Assembly (NCBI GenBank): GCA_964623055.1
Contig: CAZURK010000050.1
Coordinates: 1-64,000 of the forward strand
Direction of reading: 5' to 3'
DNA length: 64,000 nt
DNA from: JADHUC01 sp964623055
GTDB lineage: Bacteria; Planctomycetota; Planctomycetia; Pirellulales; Pirellulaceae
Positions 44,134-54,051 of the stretch are shown piece after piece. Made by a program: the position numbers and the translations under genes. The notes below the pieces were generated by a model. The model did not search any database and was not told the DNA's origin. It saw nothing but the letters and a program-made list of their open reading frames with translations. The stretch's first letter is position 1, and each line of letters starts with the position of its first letter.

Positions 44134-45687
44134 ATGCTTGATTTCATCGCAATCGCCGCGTTTGTCGGTTTGGGAATGCTCATCTGGGATTGCATCGAGG
44201 TGGGGCGCAACGATGCGGCCAACCTGGTGAACGCGGTGTTCGGCGCACGGGTGATGCGACGTCGCGTGGCCGTCGCGATTGCGGCGGTTGCCGTTGTGTT
44301 GGGCGCGAGTTTTTCCTCGCCGGTAATGGAAACGGCGCGCAAAGGCATCTTCGATCCCACTGTGCTGACGGTGCAAATGGCACTGGCCATTTACGTCAGC
44401 GTTTACTTTGTCGACACGGTGCTGCTGTACGGATTCTCGGGTTTTGGGATGCCCGTCAGTACGACCGCGTGTCTGGTCTTTGAATTGGTCGGGGCCTCAC
44501 TGTTCCTTGCCGGATTTAACAACGTTACTTGGTCCAAGGTGGGCGATGTGGTCACGGCCATCATCATGTCGATTGTTTTTAGCGGAATCGCCGCATTCAT
44601 GGTCATGCGAGTCTTCCGCGCTGCGATCCAGGATCGAGTCAAAGACCGCGAGACCATGCTGCTGCACGGACCGTGGATCAGCGGCGCCATCTTCACTTGG
44701 CTTACGTGGTTCATGGTCTTCAAGGGCCTCAAAAACGTCGCGTTGGTCAAAACTGTCAAGGAGCAGACGTTCGAGGCCTACGGACTGTTTGCCGTGTTGA
44801 TCGTGGTCTGGGGTGCCTACACGCTGCTCGTGCATCTGGTGCTGGTCGCTACACGCCATTTCGGCTACAAGCACCTTTTCTCCGTCACCGCCGTTGTCGG
44901 AATGATTTGTATGGCGTTTGCCTTTGGACAGAACGATTTGGCCAATGCCGCGTCGCCGGGTTTGTCGGGATACACCCTGTGGAAAAAGGCTACCGGCCCG
45001 ACTGAATTGGCGGGCCGCGTGACGAACATACCTCTTCCCTGGTGGGGGCTGGTCGGATGCGGCGTGCTGATGGCATCCGGGATGTTCACAACTTACGCCC
45101 AGCGAGTCACAAGGGCCGAGGTGAACACGGGAAGCCAATTCGACCATGTCGCCCTTTACGCCCCACGCTGGTGCCGTTGGATCGCACGGACGGTGCTGCG
45201 CGTTCGTCCAAGTACAAGTTCCCTGGCCCCCGAACCGACCGTATCGGAGGCCGGCAAGAAAATGCACTACGACACGTTGCGGGCATCCGTGATCACGGGC
45301 GTGAGCGCCAGTATCATCGCCTTGGCTTCCGGCCGAGGTTTGCCCGTTTCCACCACCTACGTCGCGTTCGCAGCCGTGCTGGGTTCTGGGCTGGCCGACC
45401 GTGTGTTCGCTCGTGGAGACGCCGACCGGAAAGTAGGCCGGGCGATTTGGGTCGTGTCATGTTGGTTCATTGCGCCAGTGATCGCGATTGTTGCCACTGG
45501 CTGCATCGCCACGTTGGTCTATCGTCTGTCGGTCGCCGGTTTGGTCTTGTGTATCGTGCTGAACATCGCCGTTCGATTCGTGTTCCGGCGGCGAGCGGAC
45601 GCACATGAAAAAAGGTACCATCGGTCGGATGATGATCAGGCCGACAAAGAGACGCCGGCGTCGCCCACTGATTCTGCCGATGGATGA
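44134..45687 (+). CDS. PiT-family inorganic phosphate transporter
   Basis: A 517-residue membrane protein of the PHO4/PiT family, which imports phosphate (often as metal-phosphate) with H+ or Na+. Both family signatures are present: GRNDAANLVNAVFGARVM near residue 25 and FGQNDLANAASPG near residue 267. About ten to twelve helices are split by a soluble loop at about residues 335-380. The C-terminus is charged and soluble. It is followed by the radical SAM gene after 135 bp. No pit accessory gene is adjacent. Confidence 0.93.
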   Translation: MLDFIAIAAFVGLGMLIWDCIEVGRNDAANLVNAVFGARVMRRRVAVAIAAVAVVLGASFSSPVMETARKGIFDPTVLTVQMALAIYVSVYFVDTVLLYGFSGFGMPVSTTACLVFELVGASLFLAGFNNVTWSKVGDVVTAIIMSIVFSGIAAFMVMRVFRAAIQDRVKDRETMLLHGPWISGAIFTWLTWFMVFKGLKNVALVKTVKEQTFEAYGLFAVLIVVWGAYTLLVHLVLVATRHFGYKHLFSVTAVVGMICMAFAFGQNDLANAASPGLSGYTLWKKATGPTELAGRVTNIPLPWWGLVGCGVLMASGMFTTYAQRVTRAEVNTGSQFDHVALYAPRWCRWIARTVLRVRPSTSSLAPEPTVSEAGKKMHYDTLRASVITGVSASIIALASGRGLPVSTTYVAFAAVLGSGLADRVFARGDADRKVGRAIWVVSCWFIAPVIAIVATGCIATLVYRLSVAGLVLCIVLNIAVRFVFRRRADAHEKRYHRSDDDQADKETPASPTDSADG

Positions 45688-45822
45688 TTCAGCCCTATCC
45701 TGTTCGGGCAAAGGACCGTTGGCCAATATCATGTTGAGTTCACTTGGCGTGAAGTGAGTTGATCATCACTCGTTGCCGATCGGCGTCCCGATTGTTCTTG
45801 GATCGAGGAGAGGTAGCCGATC

Positions 45823-46911
45823 ATGTCCTCGCGCCGCGATGCATGGCTCTGGCGACTCTGGCAGGTGGAGACCTCTTTTGCATGCAATCTGGCGTGTGTC
45901 ATGTGCCCCTGGAAAGGCATCCGTGAGCAGTCCGAGGATGGCGGTCTCATGGACGCGTCGATCTGGGCGGCGTTACGGTCCCACCTGCAGGACGTAGCAG
46001 AGATTGACTTCTCGGGCGGCGGCGAGCCCCTGTTGCACCCAAACTTGGCCGAATGGATCGCCGAAGCCAAGCAGGCAGGGTGCAAGGCAGGGCTCCTTAG
46101 CAATGGGTCCCTGTTAAACGAAGCCGCCTCGTCGCGAATGATCGACGCTGGCGTGGACTGGATCGCTCTCTCGGCCGATGGTGCGCAGGCGGAGACGTTC
46201 GAGGCAATCCGCAAAGGTGCGAGCTTCGCGATCTTTTGCGAGAACGTTCGATGTCTGACAGGCATGCGCATGGGCAAGATACCCCGCGTGATGTTCAACT
46301 TTGTAATGATGCCCTCGAACATCGACGAATTGCAGGACATCGTGCGGCTGGCCGCCGAGCTGCGAGTGGATCAGGTGAACTTCAAACAGTGCGACGTGGT
46401 CCGTGGTGGGCAGGAGCGGAAGCTTGGGCTCTTTGCGTCGAAAGCCGACCGAGAAATCCGCCGCCACGAGAAGGCGCTTGCAAAGGCGCGAAAGCTGGCG
46501 CGCAAGCTCGGCATCGAGACAACCGCCTTCGCGTTCGTGCCGGACGAACTTCCTGTGTGCGATCAGGATCCCCGGAACTCATTGTTCCTCCGCTACGACG
46601 GTCGCGTTTCGCCTTGCATCAACCTCAGCATTGGCGGCCCCTCATGCTTCTTGGGAGAAGACGTGGATATGCCCGCCGTACACTACGGCCGTCTGCCGGA
46701 CGAGGACCTGACGGACCTCTGGAAGACAGAATCGTGCCAGTTCTACCGAAAACGATTCGAGAATCGAGTGAAGGCTCACGACGCGGAACTCGCTCGGGCG
46801 AACTTCGAGCCGTCCCTGATCAAGCTCCAGGAAGCCTTCGCGAAGGCGCGTGAAGCTATGCCCGAGGCGCCGCCGGGATGCCGCACCTGCCACTATCTCT
46901 ACGACATCTGA
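45823..46911 (+). CDS. Radical SAM protein with SPASM-like C-terminal cysteines
   Basis: A 362-residue enzyme. The cluster motif C21-N-L-A-C25-V-M-C28 binds the catalytic 4Fe-4S cluster. The SAM-binding motif SGGGEPLLHP follows near residue 65. The C-terminal third has cysteines in PVCDQDP, VSPCINLSIGGPSC, TESCQF and GCRTCHY, as in SPASM-type proteins that bind extra clusters. Such enzymes often modify peptides or mature other enzymes. No small peptide substrate gene is seen next to it. Anaerobic sulfatase-maturating enzymes belong to the same group, but they have conserved features I cannot confirm here. Confidence 0.85.
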   Translation: MSSRRDAWLWRLWQVETSFACNLACVMCPWKGIREQSEDGGLMDASIWAALRSHLQDVAEIDFSGGGEPLLHPNLAEWIAEAKQAGCKAGLLSNGSLLNEAASSRMIDAGVDWIALSADGAQAETFEAIRKGASFAIFCENVRCLTGMRMGKIPRVMFNFVMMPSNIDELQDIVRLAAELRVDQVNFKQCDVVRGGQERKLGLFASKADREIRRHEKALAKARKLARKLGIETTAFAFVPDELPVCDQDPRNSLFLRYDGRVSPCINLSIGGPSCFLGEDVDMPAVHYGRLPDEDLTDLWKTESCQFYRKRFENRVKAHDAELARANFEPSLIKLQEAFAKAREAMPEAPPGCRTCHYLYDI

Positions 46912-46996
46912 CCGCATCACAGCGGCAACGGTACTCAACTCTTTGTGCAACCGCTACTGTGTGTCGGGCGACTACCGAACGATGGCGTTTTCCCCA

Positions 46997-47689
46997 TCAC
47001 CCATCGTCTGGTTCTCGGAATCGATACCCCACGCCACGAACGGTTTCGATCACGCCCGCTCGCTCTCCGAGTTTGCGTCGCAGGGCCCGGATGTGAACAT
47101 CCATCGTGCGTTCCTGGACGATGGAATCGTCTCCCAAAGCTGCACTGATGAGTTCGAATCGTTGAAACGCGCGCCCCGGTTGGCGGATCAATGTGTCCAA
47201 CAAGCGAAACTCGCAAAGGGTCACGGAGACCGAGCGATCTCCCACCTTCACCTCGTGGCGACGGCGATCCAAAGTGATTCCCGCCATCGAGACGGTATCT
47301 GGATCCGTCTCGCGTAGACCCCGACGACGCCGTTCGATCGCTTTGACACGTTCCATCAGCACTTTTACGCTGAAAGGCTTGGTAACATAGTCGTCCGCGC
47401 CCAAGGAAAAGCCCACCAATTGGTCTGACTCATCGGCCTTAGCCGTCAACATCAGAATGAAAACGTCGCGTGTTGCCGGATCGTTTCGCAAGTGCCGGCA
47501 TACCTCCAGACCGTCCATCACGGGCAGCATCAGATCCAGCAGGATTAGGTCTGGGGAATTTGACTGTGCCTGCGTCAGACCGTCCATCCCGTCGTACGCC
47601 GTGGACACTCGATAACCCACTTGCTGTAAGTTGTAGGCCAACACATCGGCCAGGGAGCGGTCGTCCTCGATAATCAGGATCTTGAACAT
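46997..47689 (-). CDS. PhoB/OmpR-family response regulator
   Basis: A 230-residue regulator with the start at ATG 47689 (MFKILIIEDD). The receiver has E8/D9/D10, phospho-acceptor D52 in LILLDLMLPVMDG and K in DYVTKPFSVK. The winged helix ends RGVGYRFRE. Sequence order and the QERTMDVHIRALRRKL helix resemble PhoB. No kinase gene adjoins it, so it is an orphan here. The PiT gene 1.3 kb away fits a phosphate role, but this is only position. Confidence 0.9.
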   Translation of the reverse strand: MFKILIIEDDRSLADVLAYNLQQVGYRVSTAYDGMDGLTQAQSNSPDLILLDLMLPVMDGLEVCRHLRNDPATRDVFILMLTAKADESDQLVGFSLGADDYVTKPFSVKVLMERVKAIERRRRGLRETDPDTVSMAGITLDRRRHEVKVGDRSVSVTLCEFRLLDTLIRQPGRAFQRFELISAALGDDSIVQERTMDVHIRALRRKLGERAGVIETVRGVGYRFREPDDG

Positions 47690-47769
47690 TGTTTGGGACC
47701 CCACAGGCACGGAAAGTCGTCAACGACGCGCACACAGGTTCCTTGGCAAGACCGGAGATGTAGGATGGA

Positions 47770-47808
47770 CATTCCTGTCCGTCAGGCGCGAATCGACAGA
47801 CAGGAATG
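47770..47808. repeat. Palindromic repeat
   Basis: CATTCCTGTCCGTC and GACAGACAGGAATG pair with one mismatch around an 11-base loop. It lies in the 277-bp gap upstream of the PhoB-like gene. Confidence 0.65.
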
Positions 47809-47966
47809 CGAACGGAGTCGTCCCTGGAAAAGGATGCAATACATCGCGAGGCGTCTCAATCAAGGCCGCACGATCAGTGAGTTTACCACGAGTAGCCCTG
47901 ATTTGCACGTGGATCTTGCCACGTTGTTCCGCCGACGGAGAACACGCCAGTGAGCGGCGTGGCGTG

Positions 47967-49166
47967 TCACGCAATTCTCGCCAGCAGTCGTTGCAGGGCC
48001 AGTCCGTCGAGTTGCCGCGGATTGTTGCTCATTCGCTCGACATTGACTTTGGCGGCGATGGTCGCTCGTTCGTCTGCCGTCATCAGGCCGATTTCGCTCA
48101 GTCGCGTGGGACAATTGACTTCCCTCAACAGGCTCGTTATCCGCGCCCTACCGACTTCGGCGTCCGCACAATCGAGCACGCTCAACACGCGGTCCATCGT
48201 CTGGAGAACGTGCTCCCGCCCACGCGGGTCAACGCAGTCTTCCTCGGTCACTGCGGCGTTGTATGTCAACAACGGACCGAGCGTCAGCCCGACCGCCTGC
48301 CCGTGTGGGACGCCGTATTCTGAGGTGAAGGCGTAGGAAAGCGCATGGGCAGCCGTCGTCTTGCTGATATTAATCGCCCTTCCCGCAAGATGCGCCGCCA
48401 ACGCCATGCCGCGCCGTGAATCGGGACACGGGGCACGCACCGCCTTGGGCAGATACCGTAGGGCAAGCCGAACGGCCTCAATGGCATGTTCCTGCGACTC
48501 GTCCGTAGAATCCACCGCCCACATTGATTCCATCCCTTGGGACAAAGCGTCTACGCCGGTCGATGCTGTAAGCGCTGCCGACATGCTGTACGTCAACGTT
48601 GGATCGACAATCGCCACCTCCGGCAGCACGATTGGATGGCTGACCGAGTGCTTCACGCCGGCCAAGTATAGGACCGAGAAATGTGTGACCTGCGAGCCCG
48701 TCCCTGACGTCGTGGGAATGGCGATCACCGGCGGGCCCTTGCGTTGGATCGTCGCCTCTTTCCGGACGATTCTCTCGGCGGCGATGGTTTCGTTGCCCGC
48801 AAAGATCCCAATCATCTTGGCGACGTCCAGCGCGGACCCGCCGCCGACACAAACGATCACATCACACGGCGACGCAAGGAACCGCCGCGTGCCCGTCTGA
48901 ATGTCTTCCAGACACGGGTTGGCAGTGAAGTCGGCAAAACGAACTACGGCGTAGTCCTCAAGCTGCGAATCGATCATCGCCTGGGCCCCACAGGCCGTGT
49001 AGGCGCCGCGATCATATACAAGAAAGACCGAACGCGCACGGCGAGCCCGCAGGACTTCGCCCAATCGACAGATAGCCCCATCTTTCACATAGGTTTCGTT
49101 CGATGGGAGACTGTCGGGGGTTTGATCGCGCAGAGTATCGTCCTTCACGCTCTTCTTGCCGGCCAT
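47967..49166 (-). CDS. Iron-type alcohol dehydrogenase, possibly phosphonoacetaldehyde reductase
   Basis: A 399-residue group III alcohol dehydrogenase (start ATG 49166). The nucleotide-binding site CVGGGSALDVAKMIG and IPTTSGTGSQVTHFS are clear. In place of the usual D-x3-H metal pair it has GVDALSQGMES, that is Gln at the first histidine position. The later histidines TAAHALSYAF and GVPHGQAVGL are kept. Gln at that place and the HALSYA pattern are, as far as I recall, found in the phosphonoacetaldehyde reductase branch. That enzyme reduces phosphonoacetaldehyde to 2-hydroxyethylphosphonate. No phosphoenolpyruvate mutase gene is nearby, so the specific function stays open. Confidence 0.8.
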   Translation of the reverse strand: MAGKKSVKDDTLRDQTPDSLPSNETYVKDGAICRLGEVLRARRARSVFLVYDRGAYTACGAQAMIDSQLEDYAVVRFADFTANPCLEDIQTGTRRFLASPCDVIVCVGGGSALDVAKMIGIFAGNETIAAERIVRKEATIQRKGPPVIAIPTTSGTGSQVTHFSVLYLAGVKHSVSHPIVLPEVAIVDPTLTYSMSAALTASTGVDALSQGMESMWAVDSTDESQEHAIEAVRLALRYLPKAVRAPCPDSRRGMALAAHLAGRAINISKTTAAHALSYAFTSEYGVPHGQAVGLTLGPLLTYNAAVTEEDCVDPRGREHVLQTMDRVLSVLDCADAEVGRARITSLLREVNCPTRLSEIGLMTADERATIAAKVNVERMSNNPRQLDGLALQRLLARIA

Positions 49167-49240
49167 CGCTGTCCTGTCATGTGATGTTCCCCAAATGACC
49201 TTACACCATTCCGTGGCATTTTCGCAACTCAATGAGGAAC

Positions 49241-49309
49241 TCAATCCAATGCGTCACGGCCATCCTCCGACGAGGCGATTTTCTTCCCATTTCCTGTCAA
49301 TCCAATGCG
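49241..49309. repeat. Pair of 13-bp direct repeats
   Basis: TCAATCCAATGCG occurs at 49241-49253 and 49297-49309, 56 bp apart, in the divergent gap between the dehydrogenase and the DUF2007-like gene. It could be a regulator site. Confidence 0.4.
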
Positions 49310-49470
49310 GACCATCTACAGTGCCGACGTTCCAAGCCCTTCAAAAACACCTCGCAAGCCACACATTTGTTAGAATGCTGTAGTTACTTCTATCCGTCGA
49401 TTTGAGAAAACATGCGGGTTCTTTTTGGACAGCCCGAAAACGGGTTGTCTCCACCCACAACGAGGTGACC

Positions 49471-49677
49471 ATGGACGCAAACGAACTGGTTAAGGTACAT
49501 ACCGTGACTGATCTCGGTCAGGCAGAGGTCATTAAGATGGCCCTCGAAAGCGAGGGGATACCATGCGAATTGGGGGGCGGTGGCCAAGGCGGGTTCACTG
49601 GCATCTTTGCGATCGACCTGATGGTGCGATCCACGGATGCTGATCGTGCGCGGAAGATCATTCAAACGCATGGTTAG
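49471..49677 (+). CDS. DUF2007-like small protein
   Basis: A 68-residue protein from ATG 49471 (GAGGTG just before). The pattern V-x-TVTDLGQAEVIKMALESEGIPCEL...RAR-x-II matches the DUF2007 (putative signal-transducing) fold. Function unknown. The methyltransferase gene follows on the same strand after about 250 bp. Confidence 0.8.
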   Translation: MDANELVKVHTVTDLGQAEVIKMALESEGIPCELGGGGQGGFTGIFAIDLMVRSTDADRARKIIQTHG

Positions 49678-49924
49678 TCATCAACGTGACCATTGAGCCC
49701 GGGTGCCAAAAAAATGGGAAGAACACCTTCGTATTGGAGTTCCTCTGCAATCGGAGTTCCACTACAACTCGTTTTCAGGCCCTGAGTTGCGCATTTTCGT
49801 GTGGGCACAAGGTATCGAGAGTAACGTAAGCGGCCCTGGGGAGAATCTGTCGACTGTGTCGAAAATACTGCCGAATACGTTATGTGAAAGGCGAATCAGT
49901 CAATCGGGAGCCGCACGGGCGAGA

Positions 49925-51052
49925 ATGATAGAAGTGATCCGACGTAGCCAGCATGAGGAGCCACGCGTGTTCAGGGACGAGAAAACGGGAGTTGCAGCCA
50001 CCGTGGAGAACAAGTCAACTCGAATTGCAGCTTGCGACCTTTGCGGCGAAGTGGACTTCGAGACGGTTGGCGAGCGTGACCGAAAGGGCAACGAATTCAG
50101 GACCGTTGTCTGCAAGACCTGCGGGCTGGTCTCGCATGCTAGCATTCCGTCCGACCAGGAACTGGCCGATTATTACCGGCGCCAGTACCGCAAGGAGTAC
50201 CACGACGAATACACACCGTCTGCTTATCGCTTTCTTCGCGAATGGAAGCGTGGGCGGCGGCGATTTGAATTGCTCCAGCCGTTTCTTGACTCGTCGGAAC
50301 GAGTGTTCGAGATCGGCTCGGGAATCGGATGCAACCTGAAACCCTTCGAACTTGCGGGGTTTAACGTCGCGGGGATCGAGCCTGGCGAAGGCTTCCGGAA
50401 GTTCGCTCGCGAAAAACTCCGTCTGCAGGTCGATGGATATGTGCTGGCCGAGGTGCCTCGAGAACCACGCCACGACCTTGTGTTGCTGATCCACGTGCTA
50501 GAGCACTTCAGTTCGCCCACCGCTGCCTTGCGTCACATTCACAGCATATTGAATCCCGGTGGCCGCCTTTACGTCGAGGTTCCCAACCTGGGTGCGCCAC
50601 ATGCCGCCCCAGGCAAGCTGTTTCACTTTGCCCACATCTACAATTTCACGCCAACGTCGCTTTCCACGGCTGCCGGCGCGACGGGCTTTGTGGTGGACGC
50701 AGTCTTGTCCGATCCGCGCGAGAAGAATCTGGCAATGTTGTTGTCCGCAACCGACTGCTGCAAGCTGGAGGTAGCCCCAGATGCCTACCGCAATACCGTC
50801 GAGGCGATTGCGCGTTTCAACGCGATCACGTATCACCTTCGATGGCAGTATCTTCGAGAACGCCTGTTGTCAATAGGCGACCTTCTAACCGGCAGATTTG
50901 GCGCGCAGAAGCAAGTCGCCAGAATCCTTGAAGCGTCCGGCAAACGCGAGACGTCATCCCAGCCGGATCATAAGGCGGCACGCGCGCGGAATTCGAGGGA
51001 AGGCGACGATCTGAAAGGGGCGTCGAAGTCGTCGCGCGGGCGAGCCGCGTAG
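49925..51052 (+). CDS. SAM-dependent methyltransferase with N-terminal zinc-binding motif
   Basis: About 375 residues from ATG 49925; longer in-frame sequence from 49703 lacks domain character. A CDLCG...CKTCG pair near residues 37-70 forms a zinc ribbon. The class I methyltransferase domain follows with motif I VFEIGSGIGCNLKPFEL, acidic end of strand two VAGIEPG and LLIHVLEHFSSP. This build (Methyltransf_23 with zinc ribbon) is common near sugar and lipid modification genes. The C-terminus is rich in Lys, Arg and Ser. Substrate unknown. Confidence 0.85.
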   Translation: MIEVIRRSQHEEPRVFRDEKTGVAATVENKSTRIAACDLCGEVDFETVGERDRKGNEFRTVVCKTCGLVSHASIPSDQELADYYRRQYRKEYHDEYTPSAYRFLREWKRGRRRFELLQPFLDSSERVFEIGSGIGCNLKPFELAGFNVAGIEPGEGFRKFAREKLRLQVDGYVLAEVPREPRHDLVLLIHVLEHFSSPTAALRHIHSILNPGGRLYVEVPNLGAPHAAPGKLFHFAHIYNFTPTSLSTAAGATGFVVDAVLSDPREKNLAMLLSATDCCKLEVAPDAYRNTVEAIARFNAITYHLRWQYLRERLLSIGDLLTGRFGAQKQVARILEASGKRETSSQPDHKAARARNSREGDDLKGASKSSRGRAA

Positions 51053-51071
51053 GTGAGGCCGGCCGTTCGGG

Positions 51072-51959
51072 CTACTGCTCGGTGCGACGTTTTGTCATGG
51101 TTATCATGTTGCCCGAATCGCTGAACCCAACTTCGTCCATGAACATGCGGATCAGCAGAATGCCGCGGCCACTGAGCTTGAGCAGGTTCTCCGCGTCGGT
51201 CGGATCGGGCAACGTCGAAGGGTCATACCCCGGTCCTTCGTCCCGTATCGTGTAGGTGGCCTGCGATGGAGTCATCTTGGCAGTCACGTAGACTCGCCGA
51301 TCGCAGTACGGCGGCTGTTTGGCACGTTCGGCACCCAGCTTGCGGTACGCATCCCCCGCCGATTCGCGCAAGGCTGAATTGAGTTCCAGATTCCCGTGAT
51401 CGATGGCATTCGTCAACGCTTCGGTCAGCGCGGTACACACCTGGAGCAACCCGACTTCGTCGCAGAAGTTGACACGCGTTAGGCCGTCCCTCAGATAACT
51501 GATCAGCGCTTGCGGACCGCCGGGGTGATATCCCAGGACGAAGCGCGATTGGCTTTCCTCCAAGAACTGGCGTACTTGATCTCGCTGGACGGTAACCTCG
51601 ACGGCGGCCAGGACCACCCTGAGTGCTTCGCCGAGATGCTTCCTTAGGGTCTTCTTCGGTACGTAACTGGCCGCTCCGGCTCGCAATGCCTGCACCGCCA
51701 CTTCTTCGCTGCCGTACGCGGTCATCAAGATCACCGGGACGCCGGGATGCTTCTTCCTGACTTGCTGGACAAGCTCCAGGCCGTCCATCTCGGGCATCTG
51801 CAAGTCGGTCAGCACCACGTCCGGGGCTTCGCGCTTAATCACCTCTAATGCTTCGCGCCCATTTCTAGCGTAGATTGCGGATGAACCCTGTTCCTCGACG
51901 CATCCGCCTGCCATGCGCTGATCGAAAACGGCATCGTCAACTACCAGGATCTTCGCCAT
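51072..51959 (-). CDS. Receiver domain fused to an anti-sigma-type ATPase domain
   Basis: A 295-residue protein. The receiver (residues 1-125) has D8/D9, phospho-acceptor D52 in VVLTDLQMPEMDG and K in YVPKKTL. A short linker follows. The C-terminal 130 residues are an HATPase of the RsbW/SpoIIAB type (LTEALTNAIDHGNLEL, then IRDEGPGYDPS and LSGRGILLIRMFMDEV). No HisKA is present. Such proteins are usually phospho-controlled anti-sigma or partner-switching kinases. It lies 34 bp after the broken hybrid kinase and is likely the last gene of that unit. Confidence 0.88.
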   Translation of the reverse strand: MAKILVVDDAVFDQRMAGGCVEEQGSSAIYARNGREALEVIKREAPDVVLTDLQMPEMDGLELVQQVRKKHPGVPVILMTAYGSEEVAVQALRAGAASYVPKKTLRKHLGEALRVVLAAVEVTVQRDQVRQFLEESQSRFVLGYHPGGPQALISYLRDGLTRVNFCDEVGLLQVCTALTEALTNAIDHGNLELNSALRESAGDAYRKLGAERAKQPPYCDRRVYVTAKMTPSQATYTIRDEGPGYDPSTLPDPTDAENLLKLSGRGILLIRMFMDEVGFSDSGNMITMTKRRTEQ

Positions 51960-51993
51960 TTCTGTAGCCTCTTCACCTCAGTTGTTCAACGTC

Positions 51994-53261
51994 TTATGCC
52001 GGATCGCCGCCAACCACGGACCTAAGGGCCGCGTGGAGTCGGGCGGCCTGTTCCTCCAATTCGGCGAATCCAGCCTTTACCTCTTCCAGCTTCCCTTCGC
52101 GTCCCATGGACTCGACCCTCTGCGCGGCCTCGACCACCGCATTTGCCCCAAACACGGCCGCTGCACTCTTTATCGGGTGCGCTTCGAGTCCGACTGTAGC
52201 GACGTCCCCGCTGGCCAGAGCATCACGCATTTTCTGCAAGCGCTGGCTGGTTTCCTCGACGAGCAGTTGTGCCAATTCCTTCAACTCCTCCGGGCCACCG
52301 GGAATACGTTCGGCGGCCTCGTCGAGGTCTAGGATGTCTGTGGGATTCACCATGGATTCATCCTTTCCTGCAGTGGTTTCGTCGGCTTGTGCCGCACTAC
52401 GTTCTTCTGGGCTTTCGTGAATACGGCCGGCCGTCGTATCGGCAGCGGAGTGGGGTAAACGCTGAGAGTATGAGTCGAGCTTGTCGTACAGGTTATCCGG
52501 ATCAATGGGTTTGGCAATGTAGTCGTCCATTCCCGCCGGCAAGCATTTGTCGCGGTCGCCTTTCATGGCGGCGGCCGTCATGGCAACAATGGGTGTATGT
52601 CGGCCGGACGCCTTCTCTCTGTCTCTGATCATAGCCGTTGCTTCGTAGCCGTCCATCACGGGCATCTGAACGTCCATTAGAACAACGTCGAACGGCTCTC
52701 TCTGGAACGCATCGACGGCCTCTTTGCCATCACAGGCCGCAACCACATGATATCCCCGTTGCTGGAGGAATCCCATCGCCACGCGCCGGTTGATCGGACT
52801 GTCCTCGGCCAACAGCACCTTGAGCGTTGGACCGGGGCGCGGGACGTCGCCCGCGGTCTCAGCCAGTTCGCCTGCGGCGGGCTCGCCGAAGACCTCCGCT
52901 ACCGTGTCCAGCAACTCGGATTGCACGATGGGCTTCGTCAAATATCGAGCCACGCCGACTTCGCGGCACCTGTCCGCATCTCCGGATCTGGGCGCGGATG
53001 ATATCATGATCAACGTGGGGTCGTCAAAACCGGTGTCTTGCCGAATGCGCTCCGCCAGCATGAAACCATCCATATCCGGCATCATACAATCGAGAAGCAC
53101 TAGGCGATATGGCCTTCCTTCCGCAACAGCCCGTTTCATCTGTATCAAGGCTGCCGGCCCGCTCTCGGCCACCCCGGGTCGCATGTGCCAGCTTCTGAGC
53201 ACTTCCTCGAGGATGCGCCGGTTTGTCGAATTGTCGTCCACAATCAGCGCGGGGCAACCCT

Positions 53262-53265
<4 letters not shown>
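51994..53265 (-). pseudogene. C-terminal part (REC-REC-Hpt) of a disrupted hybrid histidine kinase
   Basis: 423 residues in a frame open upstream without a proper start (only TTG at 53265). Receiver 1 starts at CPALIVDDNSTNRRILEEVL with acceptor D in LVLLDCMMPDMDG. Receiver 2 starts near residue 150 with VVLMDVQMPVMDG. The Hpt domain has the phosphorylatable His in GLEAHPIKSAAAVFGA. These belong to the same gene as the HisKA part at 53262-53930 but in another frame, and the ATPase domain that should join them is missing. It could still be made as a separate phosphorelay protein if translation starts internally. Confidence 0.75.
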
Positions 53266-53921
<656 letters not shown>

Positions 53922-53930
<9 letters not shown>

Positions 53931-54051
53931 GCACGTCGGGCGGGTTGAAGATTTGAAGCCTTTGCGCGAAAACACGGAAGATTTCCAGTTTTTCGGTTTC
54001 CGCCGACCAAATCTTCGCCGCAAGGAGGCCCCTGGACGATGCGAATTCCCC
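53922..54051. repeat. Inverted repeat at the left end of the transposase insertion
   Basis: GGGGAATTCGCA (53922-53933) and its exact complement TGCGAATTCCCC (54040-54051) enclose an inner pair GAAGATTT/AAATCTTC. The right arm overlaps the transposase start codon at 54039. It may be a regulatory hairpin or part of the element's terminus. Confidence 0.6.
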
